DNA from: Deltaproteobacteria bacterium
GTDB taxonomy: Bacteria > Myxococcota > Myxococcia > Myxococcales > 40CM-4-68-19
Assembly: GCA_005879315.1 (NCBI GenBank)
Contig: VBLC01000063.1
Span: forward strand, 1 to 45,450
Direction of reading: 5' to 3'
Length of the DNA stretch: 45,450 nucleotides
Shown here: in pieces, positions 32,694 to 40,295 of the stretch
How the letters are laid out: each line of letters opens with the position of its first letter
How positions within the stretch are numbered: position 1 is the stretch's first letter
Program-made: the position numbers and the translations under genes
The notes under the pieces: model-generated
Database searches by the model: none
The model's input: only the letters and a program-made list of their open reading frames with translations
What the model was told of the DNA's origin: nothing

Positions 32694-33547
32694 CAAGCCT
32701 CGCGCGCGCCGAAGAGGCCCCAAGGGCGGACGATGAGCACGGCCGCCATCGCGATGTAGGCGAGCGCCAACTCGAAGACGGGCATGAAGACCAGCCCGTA
32801 GGCATGCAAGAGCCCGATGAGCAGCGCTCCGACGAAGGCGCCGCGCAGGCTGCCCAGGCCGCCCAGGACCACCACGACGAAGGCTTCGATGATGATGAAC
32901 TCGCCCATGCCGGGCGAGATGGCGCGCACCGGCATGGAGAGCGCGCCTCCCAGGCCCGCTAGCCAGGCGCCGAGAACGAAGACCCAGGTGAAGAGGCGTG
33001 AGGAGCGCACGCCGAGCGCGCGCGCCATCTCGCGGTCGGCGGCGGTGGCGCGGATGATCAGGCCGAAGCCCGTCTTCTCCAGGAAGATCCAGAGGCCGAG
33101 GCCGACCGCCGCGCCCACCGCGAGAATGAAGAGATGGTAGGTGGGGAGGATCGAGCGGCCGATCCTCACTGCGCCGGAGAGCGCGGCCGGCGTCGGCGGC
33201 GATTGGTAGACCGGCCCGAAGGCCAGCTTCACCAGATCGTCGAAGATGAGGACGAAAGCGAACGTCAGGAGCAGTTGAAAGGCGACTTCGACGCGATAGA
33301 CGCGACGCAAGAATCCATATTCCATCCCCCATCCGACCGCGGCGACGAGCAAAGGGCCGATCAGGAGCGCCGCCCAGAAGCTGCCGGTGATGCGGAACGC
33401 CACCCAGGCGAAATACGCGCCGAGCATGTAGAGGCTGCCGTGCGCGAAGTTGAGGACGCGCAGGACGCCGAAGATGAGCGAGAGACCCGCCGCGACCAGC
33501 CAGAGGTACATGGCCTCGCTGAGCCCGACCAGACCTTGAAAAAGCAT
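32693..33547 (-). CDS. livH: Branched-chain amino-acid-type ABC permease LivH (operon 1)
   Basis: This is the second membrane permease of the operon, 284 residues, with about eight hydrophobic helices. It has the LivH hallmark AAGLSLIFGVLRVLNFAHGSLYMLGAY (residues 19-45) and the conserved VVVVLGGLGSLRGAFVGALLIGLL (about 228-251). LivH and LivM are homologous half-channels. The start directly abuts the binding protein stop without any spacer, indicating tight co-translation. The system belongs to the HAAT family, whose members import branched-chain amino acids, urea, short amides or aromatic acids. Sequence alone does not fix the substrate. Confidence 0.91.
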   Translation of the reverse strand: MLFQGLVGLSEAMYLWLVAAGLSLIFGVLRVLNFAHGSLYMLGAYFAWVAFRITGSFWAALLIGPLLVAAVGWGMEYGFLRRVYRVEVAFQLLLTFAFVLIFDDLVKLAFGPVYQSPPTPAALSGAVRIGRSILPTYHLFILAVGAAVGLGLWIFLEKTGFGLIIRATAADREMARALGVRSSRLFTWVFVLGAWLAGLGGALSMPVRAISPGMGEFIIIEAFVVVVLGGLGSLRGAFVGALLIGLLHAYGLVFMPVFELALAYIAMAAVLIVRPWGLFGAREA

Positions 33548-34810
33548 CTATCCCTCGACGGGCGCGAAGGGCGGCTTGCGATAGTATTCTTCCGTCTTGA
33601 AGATTTTGAGATTGGTCAAGGTCGGCATCGGGTATTTCTTGTCGTGGGTGATCTGGCCCCAGGGCACGGCATAGACGGCCTGGTGATCCTCCTTGCGGAT
33701 CACGCAGGGCCCTGCCGGGCGGGAGAGCTCCAGGCCCTCGAGCGCCTCGATCACTTTGTCGGTGTCGAGCGTGCGCGCCTTCTCGACCGCCTTCTTCAGG
33801 GCATTGAGCGCGGTATAGGACGTTTCCGAGGGATAGCTTGGATAAGTATCCCAGCGCTTCTTGAATGAATCATTGAAGCGCTTGTTCTCCGGAGTATCGG
33901 GATATCCGAAGTAATAGCGTCCCGACGCCCACACGCCGTCGGGATAATCGGGACCGAGACCTTGCAGGACGTCCATCGCGGAGCCCATCCCGATCATGAA
34001 GGCCTTGGTCTGCTCGAAGACCTTGAAGAGCTTGGCCTGCTTGATCATGGTGACGGCCTCGCCGCCCCACTCGGTGGAGAAGATCCCCTCGGGGTTGAGC
34101 GCCATCACCTTGCTGATGTGGCTGGAGAAGTCGACGGTGCCGAACTTGGCGAAGCTCTCGCCGACGAACTCCACGTCGGGCTTGTTCTGCTTCAGGTAGG
34201 CCCGGAACATCTTCCAGGAGGTATGGCCATATTCGTAATCGGGAGAGATGGTCGCCCATCTCTTCACCGGCAAGTCCTTCGCCACCAACGCCGAGGCAAT
34301 GCCGTCCTGATAGACGGGCACGCAGACGCGGAAGCATTGGCGGATGTGCTTCTTGTAGACCAGGTCCTCGTTGTATTTCTCGGTAGCGCCGTGGGTGACG
34401 ATGAGCACGCGATTCAAGGTCGGCATGATCTCGCCCACCGCCAGGGCCACGCCGCTGGAGTCGATGCCGATGAGGAAATCGGCGCCCCAGTCCTGGACGA
34501 AATAGCGGGCGTTCTTCACGCCCACGTCGGGCTTCAGCTCCTCGTCGCGGAAGTTCAGCTCGATCGGGCTGCCGCCGATGCCTCCGGCGGCATTGATCTC
34601 CTCCATCGCCAGCGTGGCGCCCTTGCGCATGAACTCGCCGTAGCCGCCCAGCGGGCCGGAGAGGATGCACTGACAGCCGACCTTGATCGGCTTCTTCAGC
34701 TTCAGATCGGGAGCGCCCAGTGCGTCGGGAGCGCCCAGCGCGGATGCGCCTGCCAGCGCCAGGGAGGACTGCAGGAAATTGCGGCGGGAGATTCCACGGC
34801 GAGGTGCCAT
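33548..34810 (-). CDS. Tat-exported ABC substrate-binding protein (Liv/AmiC-like, operon 1)
   Basis: This periplasmic binding protein captures ligand for the LivH/M/GF transporter. The 420-residue product has a twin-arginine signal (SRRNFLQ at residues 8-14 and a hydrophobic stretch to about 32), so it is exported folded, without lipidation. The mature part has the two-lobe type 1 periplasmic fold: KVGCQCILSGPLGGYGEFMRKGATLAMEEINAAGGIGG at the N-terminus and PSYPSETSYTALNALKKAVEKA late. It belongs to the amide/urea/branched-chain binding group (PF13458-like). ATG at 34810 is preceded by GGAGGG at 34815-34820, six bases upstream, and begins the canonical Tat signal. The ligand is unknown; downstream enzymes suggest an amide or glutamyl-type compound. 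Confidence 0.9.
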   Translation of the reverse strand: MAPRRGISRRNFLQSSLALAGASALGAPDALGAPDLKLKKPIKVGCQCILSGPLGGYGEFMRKGATLAMEEINAAGGIGGSPIELNFRDEELKPDVGVKNARYFVQDWGADFLIGIDSSGVALAVGEIMPTLNRVLIVTHGATEKYNEDLVYKKHIRQCFRVCVPVYQDGIASALVAKDLPVKRWATISPDYEYGHTSWKMFRAYLKQNKPDVEFVGESFAKFGTVDFSSHISKVMALNPEGIFSTEWGGEAVTMIKQAKLFKVFEQTKAFMIGMGSAMDVLQGLGPDYPDGVWASGRYYFGYPDTPENKRFNDSFKKRWDTYPSYPSETSYTALNALKKAVEKARTLDTDKVIEALEGLELSRPAGPCVIRKEDHQAVYAVPWGQITHDKKYPMPTLTNLKIFKTEEYYRKPPFAPVEG

Positions 34811-34915
34811 CGCCAGCCCTCCATCAACGTGGGAGGCGCATGATCCGTCCAGGAGCTGTGGAATGTCAAAGAGAGCAGGGTGGCGGCGTTCAATCGCCGC
34901 CACCCCGATGCGGCC

Positions 34916-35267
34916 TCACTCCTCGAACAGCCCGGTCATCAGCTGCGATTCATCGAGCTTGCAGGTGTTGGCCAGGCAGCCGAGATCCCAGAGCTCCTGA
35001 ATGGTGCCGAGCAGCGTGTAGTGGTTGGCGGGGCGGTCGAAGACGTGGTGTTCGCCGCCGCGCGAGGTGACCACGATGACCGGCGCGCGCGCGCCGCCGA
35101 GAACGCCGCCGCCCGCGCCGGTCGGGCTGCCGCAGCATCCGGCGAAGCCCGAGTAGTCGTCCTCGTCCCAGGCGATGACGATGGCGGAGCGTCTCCCGCC
35201 AGGCGCGCGAACCAGCGGAATTGCAAGCCAGCAATGAAAGAGCATAGAACACCGTCATCTTGCGCAT
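34916..35267 (-). pseudogene. Internally deleted phosphoesterase (acid phosphatase/phospholipase C-like) remnant
   Basis: Two parts of one former gene remain. At 35267 an ATG with a near-perfect AAGGAG Shine-Dalgarno opens a lipoprotein-type signal peptide (MRKMTVFYALSLLACN). After about 20 codons the reading frame is wrong, and the C-terminal 90 residues of a PF04185-type phosphoesterase continue in another frame (from about 35200): AIVIAWDEDDYSGFAG, GGARAPVIVVTSRGG, NHYTLLGTIQELWDLGC. Members of this family are normally 400 residues or more, so roughly 300 residues have been lost, together with a frameshift. The stop is at 34916. The 5' signals are intact, so the decay is likely recent. It separates the two Liv operons. 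Confidence 0.75.
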
Positions 35268-35429
35268 GGGATCTCCTTTAGCCGGAAGGTGCGGCGGCGT
35301 TGTACGCGGAGACGAGTGGCGCGCATGTGTCGAGGGAGAAAATTCTCGGTGGCCGGGATGCTAAAATCCGGGTCCGCCTTCCGGCATCTGAGGCTCTGGA
35401 GGGCTTGCCGGCCTGCAGAGGAGGCGCAG

Positions 35430-35834
35430 ATGGGCCGATCGTCGCTGCTTGCCTTGATCGCCCTGGCGGGCTGCATCACCGGCAGCTCGAACACGCTGGC
35501 CGGCGCGGCCGTCATGACCGCGGCAGGCCTCGGTGCGGCGGCGGCGTCGCGCGCCTCGGGCGGTTGCGTCGCCATCTGCACCAACGGAACGGCTTGCAAT
35601 CCCCGGACAGGGCTGTGCGAGATTTTGCCCTGCCGTGGACAGTGCGGCACAGGTGAGCACTGCGAGCAGACGTTCACCGAGAGCAAGTGCGTGCCAGGTC
35701 CCGAGACGGGCGTCACCAGCGTCGCGAAGGGCGACTCGACCAAGATCCCGGTGGTCATGCCGGTGAGCACGCCGCCCTCGTCGAGCGGGCCGCCGGTGAT
35801 CGTTCCCAAGGCCGACGAGTCGACGCCGAAGTAA
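35430..35834 (+). CDS. Small Cys-rich outer-membrane-type lipoprotein
   Basis: This 134-residue protein has a perfect lipobox LAGC with acylated Cys15 (MGRSSLLALIALAGCITG). A short hydrophobic Ala-rich stretch follows (25-42), then a compact six- to eight-cysteine region (CVAICTNGTACNPRTG, LCEILPCRGQCG, EHCEQTF, SKC; about 47-88) that suggests an EGF- or knottin-like disulfide fold. A Ser/Pro-rich tail completes it. I do not recognise a named family. A GAGGAGG Shine-Dalgarno precedes the ATG. It is divergent from the phosphoesterase remnant and converges on livF of operon 2 with 6 bases between. Similar Cys-rich lipoproteins are frequent in myxobacteria-like genomes; the function is unknown. 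Confidence 0.75.
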   Translation: MGRSSLLALIALAGCITGSSNTLAGAAVMTAAGLGAAAASRASGGCVAICTNGTACNPRTGLCEILPCRGQCGTGEHCEQTFTESKCVPGPETGVTSVAKGDSTKIPVVMPVSTPPSSSGPPVIVPKADESTPK

Positions 35835-35840
35835 GCGGCT

Positions 35841-36578
35841 CTAGCGGGCCTCGACGTCCCCGCCCAGGTAGGCCGCCTGCACGCGCGGGTCGGCTGCGAG
35901 CTGAGGCGCTGGTCCGTGCAGCGCGATCTCGCCGCGCTCGAGCACGAAGGCGTTCTGCGCAGTCTTCAGAGCCATGCGCGCGTTCTGCTCGACCAGGAGG
36001 ATGGTCGTCCCCGCGCGGTGGATGTCGGCGATCATCTGGAAGATCTGCTGCACCAGCTGCGGCGCGAGGCCCATCGAGGGCTCGTCGAGCAGCAGGATCA
36101 CCGGCCGCGCCAGAAGCCCTCGGGCGATGGCGAGCATCTGCTGCTCTCCGCCCGAGAGCGCGCCGGCGAGGGCGTGCCGCCTGCGCTGCAGCGAAGGAAA
36201 TCGCGCGAACTGCTGCTCGACGGCCGCCTGCGCCTCTTCGCGGCCGGCGGGCCAGGGGCGCGCCTCGGCGCCCATGACGAGGTTCTCCTCGACGCTCATC
36301 CTCCCGAGAATGGCGCGCCCTTCCGGCACGAGCACAATGCCGGCGGCCATGGTCGCGTGCGCCGGCGCGCCGACCAGCTCGCGGCCCTGCAGCTTGACCG
36401 ACCCGCTCGCGGGCCGCACCAGCCCGGCGATGGCGTTCAAGGTGCTGCTCTTGCCGGCGCCGTTCGGTCCGATCAGCGCTACCATCTCTCCGGCGCCGAC
36501 CGAGAACGAGAGGCCGCGCACCGCCTCGACGTGACCGTAGCGGACGCGCAGGTCGCGCACTTCCAGAAGCGCCGTCAC
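35841..36578 (-). CDS. livF: Branched-chain amino acid ABC transporter ATPase LivF (operon 2)
   Basis: This is the second ATPase of a canonical Liv system, 245 residues, acting at the cytoplasmic face of the inner membrane. It has Walker A GPNGAGKS (about 37-44), the LivF-type GIVLVPEGRAILGRMSVEENL (about 82-102), signature LSGGEQQMLAIARGL and Walker B ILLLDEP with the SMGLAP D-loop. The GTG start at 36578 overlaps the LivG stop (GTGA), so translation is coupled. It is the last gene of operon 2. Its closest relative in the window is the C-terminal half of the fused ATPase of operon 1. Confidence 0.93.
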   Translation of the reverse strand: MTALLEVRDLRVRYGHVEAVRGLSFSVGAGEMVALIGPNGAGKSSTLNAIAGLVRPASGSVKLQGRELVGAPAHATMAAGIVLVPEGRAILGRMSVEENLVMGAEARPWPAGREEAQAAVEQQFARFPSLQRRRHALAGALSGGEQQMLAIARGLLARPVILLLDEPSMGLAPQLVQQIFQMIADIHRAGTTILLVEQNARMALKTAQNAFVLERGEIALHGPAPQLAADPRVQAAYLGGDVEAR

Positions 36579-37333
36579 TCCGCTTCTCCCAGGTAGGCGG
36601 TGATGACCGCCGGGTCCTTGGTCACTTCGGCCGGCCCGCCGCGGGCGATGACGCGGCCGAAGTTGAGCACGGTGATCCGGTCGCACAGCTCCATCACCAG
36701 CCGCACGTTGTGCTCGATGAGCAGCACCGCGCGGCCCTCGCGCGCCACCTCGCGCACCAGCCGTGCCACGTTTCTCGCCTCGTTCGGATTCATGCCCGCG
36801 GTCGGCTCGTCGAGGAGCAGGACCCGCGGCTGCGAGGCGAGTGCGCGGGCGATCTCGACGCGGCGCTGCTCCCCATAAGAGAGATTCGCGGCGGCCGTGC
36901 CGGCGCGCTCGCGCAGTCCGACACGCGCCAGCGCCTCGAGAGCAGTCTGCGCGGCGGCTCGCTCCTCCCGGCGCGCGCTGGGGAGCAGCAAGAGCCGCGG
37001 CCAGAGCGGCGCGCGACGCCGGAGATGCTCGCCGACCACGACGTTGCCCGCGGCGGAGAGCCCCGCGAAGAGGCGGATGTTCTGGTAGGTGCGCGCCACG
37101 CCGCGGGCGGCGATGCGGTGTGCCGGCAGCCGATCGATGCGCTGGCCCTCGAGCGCGATCTCGCCCTGGGTCGGCTGCAGCAGGCCGGAGATGAGATTCA
37201 CCAGCGTGGTCTTTCCCGCGCCGTTCGGGCCGATCAGACCGTGCACCTCGCCCTTCTCGACGGTGAAGGTGGCGTCCTCGACCGCGCGCACTCCGCCGAA
37301 GGAGCGCGACACCGATTGGAGCGCCAGCGTCAC
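36575..37333 (-). CDS. livG: Branched-chain amino acid ABC transporter ATPase LivG (operon 2)
   Basis: This is the first ATPase of operon 2, 252 residues. It has Walker A GPNGAGKT (about 35-42), the LivG motif GVARTYQNIRLFAGLSAAGNV (about 78-98), signature LSYGEQRRVEIARAL (about 145-159), Walker B LLLDEP with TAGMNP, and the His switch in LIEHNVRLVMELCD. It differs from the LivG half of the operon 1 fusion, which has LSHGD as signature. The GTG start at 37333 overlaps the LivM stop by four bases. It is part of a tightly packed livKHMGF operon and pairs with LivF. Confidence 0.93.
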   Translation of the reverse strand: MTLALQSVSRSFGGVRAVEDATFTVEKGEVHGLIGPNGAGKTTLVNLISGLLQPTQGEIALEGQRIDRLPAHRIAARGVARTYQNIRLFAGLSAAGNVVVGEHLRRRAPLWPRLLLLPSARREERAAAQTALEALARVGLRERAGTAAANLSYGEQRRVEIARALASQPRVLLLDEPTAGMNPNEARNVARLVREVAREGRAVLLIEHNVRLVMELCDRITVLNFGRVIARGGPAEVTKDPAVITAYLGEAE

Positions 37334-38184
37334 GCAGCTCTCCGGCGGCGCAAGAGCGACACCAGCCCATTGGGGAGAAAGAGAATGACGACGAGGAGGA
37401 TCGCGCCGTTGAGAAAAAGGCGGAACGGCCCCGGAGCGAACCCGAGCCGCGCTCCTGCTTCGCGCAGCACTTCGGGGAGCACCGTCAGGAATGCTGCGCC
37501 GATGACCGGCCCGAAGAAAGCGGCGGTGCCGCCGACCACGGCCTGCACCAGCATGTCGACGACGCGGCCGAATCCGTATCCGCTCGGCGCGACCATGAAG
37601 GTGAGGTGCGCCTCGAGCGCGCCGGCCACCCCGGCGATGGCTGCGCCGAGGACGAACATGGCGAGCTTGTGGGCCGTGGTGTCGATGCCCATGGTGCGCG
37701 CCGCCGTCTCGTCCTCGCGGATGGCTTCGAGCGCATAGCCGGCGCGCGATCCGCGCAGCCGCCCGAGCAGGTAAAGCGCTCCGGCGAGCGCCAGGAAGAT
37801 GGTCCACAGATGCGTGCGCTGCGGAATGGCGACGAGACCGAGCGCGCCGTTGGTGTAATCCCAGTTGACGAAGAAGAGCCGCACCATCTCGCCGAAGCCG
37901 ATGGTCGCGATGGCGAGAAAGACTCCCCGCAAGCGCAGGACCGGGAGGCCGAGCGGGACGGCGATGATCGCCGGCAGGAGCGCCGAGGCAGCCAGCACCG
38001 CGACGAAGGGAACGCCGCGGGCGTGCTGGGTGATCAATGCGCCGGTATAGGCTCCGATCGCCATGAACCCCGCGTTGGCGAGCGAAAGCTGGCCGCAGCA
38101 GAGCGTGGCATAGACGGAGAGCGCGAGCAGGCCGTTGATCCCGACGAATGCGATCAGCGATTGATAGGCGAGGAATAGATCCAT
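37330..38184 (-). CDS. livM: Branched-chain amino acid ABC permease LivM (operon 2)
   Basis: This inner-membrane permease has 284 residues. It contains the LivM marks ALSVYATLCCGQLSLANAGFMAIGAYTGAL (residues 20-50), VLRLRGVFLAIATIGFGEMVRL (about 82-103) and QAVVGGTAAFFGPVIGAAFLTVLPEVL (about 212-240, coupling loop). About nine hydrophobic helices are visible. ATG at 38184 overlaps the LivH stop by one base (TGATG); a TTG one codon upstream is the alternative. It is not closely similar to LivM of operon 1, so the two operons are not a recent duplication. Confidence 0.92.
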   Translation of the reverse strand: MDLFLAYQSLIAFVGINGLLALSVYATLCCGQLSLANAGFMAIGAYTGALITQHARGVPFVAVLAASALLPAIIAVPLGLPVLRLRGVFLAIATIGFGEMVRLFFVNWDYTNGALGLVAIPQRTHLWTIFLALAGALYLLGRLRGSRAGYALEAIREDETAARTMGIDTTAHKLAMFVLGAAIAGVAGALEAHLTFMVAPSGYGFGRVVDMLVQAVVGGTAAFFGPVIGAAFLTVLPEVLREAGARLGFAPGPFRLFLNGAILLVVILFLPNGLVSLLRRRRAA

Positions 38185-39062
38185 CAAGCCTCGCGCGCCG
38201 CCGCCTGGCCCAACAGGCCGCGCGGCCGGGCGAGGAGGACGACGAAGAGCACGGCAAAGGAGACGGCGTCGCGGTAGGAAGACCCGAAGCCAGCCACGGT
38301 GAAGACCTCGATGAGGCCGAGGGCGAATCCGGCGATGACCGCGCCGGGAATGCTCCCCATGCCGCCGAGGATGATCACCGCCAGCCCTTTCAGCTCCACG
38401 CTGCGGCCGACGTCGGGCGAGATGGAATTGAAGGCGAGCGCGAAGAGCACGCCGGCGGCGCCGCCCAACGAGGAGGAGATGAAGAAGGCGGCGGCGATGA
38501 CGCGGTCGACGTTGACGCCGAGGATGCGGGCGGCACGGGGACTCTCGGCGACGGCGCGGATCTGCCGGCCGAGCCGCGTGCGCGCAAGCAAGAGCGTGAG
38601 CAGAGCCATCAGCACGACCGAGATGGCGATGATGCAGAGCTGCAGCAAAGAGGCGCTCGCGCCGCCGATGCGGATCAGCCGATCGGGAAAGGTGCCGTGC
38701 GGAAAGCGGGAGGTGTCGGGCCCGAAGATCTGCAGGGCGATGGCTTCGAAGACGGTGCCCATCGCCAGCGAGCTGATCAGCCCGGAGATGTTCGAATCGG
38801 CGCGGCCGCGCAGGGGGCGGAAGGCGAGCCGCTCGAGCAGGATTCCCAAGAGTCCCGCGAAGAGCACCGCCAGCGGCATCGCTGCCCAGAGTGGGAGATG
38901 GGCGTCGGCCACCAGCAGGAGGGCAGCGAAGGCGGCGAGCATGAACACCGCCTGGTGCGCGAGGTTGAGGATGTCGAGCACGCCGAAGACCAGCGTGTAC
39001 CCGACTGCGAAGAGCGCGTAGATGCTCCCCACGAAGACGCCGTTGAGCGCCTGCTGGCCCAT
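38184..39062 (-). CDS. livH: Branched-chain amino acid ABC permease LivH (operon 2)
   Basis: This permease has 292 residues, begins MGQQALNGVFVGSIYALFAVGYTLVFGVLDILNLAHQAVFM (the classic LivH start), and has about eight hydrophobic helices. GLAVIILGGMGSIPGAVIAGFALGLIEVF (about 233-261) is the coupling loop. The frame remains open far upstream (to 42299), running through the binding-protein and peptidase genes in wrong frames; that extension is an artefact of high GC. The start is 2 bases after the binding-protein stop. With LivM it forms the channel of the operon 2 transporter. Confidence 0.92.
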   Translation of the reverse strand: MGQQALNGVFVGSIYALFAVGYTLVFGVLDILNLAHQAVFMLAAFAALLLVADAHLPLWAAMPLAVLFAGLLGILLERLAFRPLRGRADSNISGLISSLAMGTVFEAIALQIFGPDTSRFPHGTFPDRLIRIGGASASLLQLCIIAISVVLMALLTLLLARTRLGRQIRAVAESPRAARILGVNVDRVIAAAFFISSSLGGAAGVLFALAFNSISPDVGRSVELKGLAVIILGGMGSIPGAVIAGFALGLIEVFTVAGFGSSYRDAVSFAVLFVVLLARPRGLLGQAAAREA

Positions 39063-39064
39063 CG

Positions 39065-40192
39065 CTACTGGACGATCTGGAACTTGCCGTCTTTCACCTG
39101 CTGCACGCTGGGGTCGTGCTGCGCGTCGCGCGAGGGCGTGAAGGAGAACTTGCCCAGCGGTGTGTCGAGGTCCTTCACCAGCCCGAGCCCTTTCTCGATC
39201 TCCTCGCGGCCCGTCTTGCCGCCCGCGCGCTTGATCGCTTCGGCGAGGATCTGCACGCCGGTGAAGGCCTGTGCGGAGAATTGATCTGGATTGACGCCGC
39301 GCTTCTTCATCGCCTCGAGGAATTTCTGGTTGGCGGGCTCCTGGCTGAGCGAGTTCCAGGAAGTGCCGACCATCACTCCCTCGGCGGCCGCGCCGGCGTT
39401 CTTGATGAAGGCGGGGCTGTTGAATCCGTTGCCGCCGAGGATGGGGCCGCTCCAGCCCAGCTGCCGCGCCTGGCTGACGATGGCCGCGGCGTTGTCGGCC
39501 AGCGCCGAGACCACCACCACATCGGGCTTCACGCCGATGAGCGCCGTGAGCTGCGCATGAAAGTCGCGGTCGGGTTTGGCGAAGGTCTGCGTGTCGAGGA
39601 CCTTGATGCCCTGGTCGGCGAGCGTCTTTCTCATCACGTCGTAGCCGGCCTTGGTGAAGACGTCGTCGTTGCCGTAGAGCACGCCCGCGGTCTTGAAGCC
39701 GAGCTTCTCCCTCGCTTTCTTGAAGGCGCCGGGGATGACCTGCGCCTCCGTCAAGGAATCGCGCCAGATGTAGTTGCCGATGTCGGTGATGCCGGTGGCG
39801 GCGGTGTTGGAAATGCCCAGGACCGGCACTTGCGCCTGCTGCGCGAGCGGGTCCGCGGCGCTGGCGGTGTTGGAGAGCGTCGGCCCGAGGATGGCGCTGA
39901 CCTTGTCGCGGTTGATGAACTTCTGGAAGACAGTGATGCCCTGTTCCTTCGTGGAGCCGTCGTCTTCGATCAGGACCTGTAGTTTCGGTCCGCCGCCCTG
40001 CGCGATCTCCTCGGCCGCAGCCTGGATGCCGGCGCGCTGTTGTGCGCCATAGACCGCGGCCGCACCGGTGAGGCTGAGGGCGGCGCCGATGAGGGCGCCT
40101 CCCGAGGGGGCAGAGGCCTCGCCCGCGGGCTTCTCCTTGCAAGCGATCCCCAAGAGAAGCAGCACAACCATCCGCCTGCTCGCAGAGCTCAT
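39065..40192 (-). CDS. livK: Lipoprotein branched-chain amino acid-binding protein (LivK-like, operon 2)
   Basis: This 375-residue type 1 periplasmic binding protein is anchored as a lipoprotein. It has a signal peptide with a Cys at residue 18 (LLLLGIACKEKP), whereas the operon 1 protein uses a Tat signal. Fold motifs are LIGAALSLTGAAAVYGAQQRAGIQAAAEEI, the ligand-binding ILGPTLSNTASAADPLAQQAQVPVLGISNTA (about 100-130), VGVLYGNDD-like VLYGNDDVFTKAGYDVM, and GFNSPAFIKNAG. The pattern is that of leucine/isoleucine/valine-binding proteins. GGAG at 40199-40202, six bases upstream, precedes the ATG. It is the first gene of livKHMGF, so the operon promoter lies in 40193-40295, shared with the divergent M3 peptidase gene. 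Confidence 0.92.
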   Translation of the reverse strand: MSSASRRMVVLLLLGIACKEKPAGEASAPSGGALIGAALSLTGAAAVYGAQQRAGIQAAAEEIAQGGGPKLQVLIEDDGSTKEQGITVFQKFINRDKVSAILGPTLSNTASAADPLAQQAQVPVLGISNTAATGITDIGNYIWRDSLTEAQVIPGAFKKAREKLGFKTAGVLYGNDDVFTKAGYDVMRKTLADQGIKVLDTQTFAKPDRDFHAQLTALIGVKPDVVVVSALADNAAAIVSQARQLGWSGPILGGNGFNSPAFIKNAGAAAEGVMVGTSWNSLSQEPANQKFLEAMKKRGVNPDQFSAQAFTGVQILAEAIKRAGGKTGREEIEKGLGLVKDLDTPLGKFSFTPSRDAQHDPSVQQVKDGKFQIVQ

Positions 40193-40295
40193 GGGTTCTC
40201 CGGGGTGGGAGGCGGCTTCTTATCGCATTCCCCTCGCAGTTGTGAAATACCGCCCGGTCGCGAACGTACGGCGCTGTTCCCCGCGAGGTGTTCCC

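Noticed and set aside
35289-35429. N-terminal extension of the Cys-rich lipoprotein
   Set aside because: The lipobox needs the start at 35430, which has a GAGGAGG Shine-Dalgarno. The upstream codons encode an Arg-rich run without signal-peptide character.
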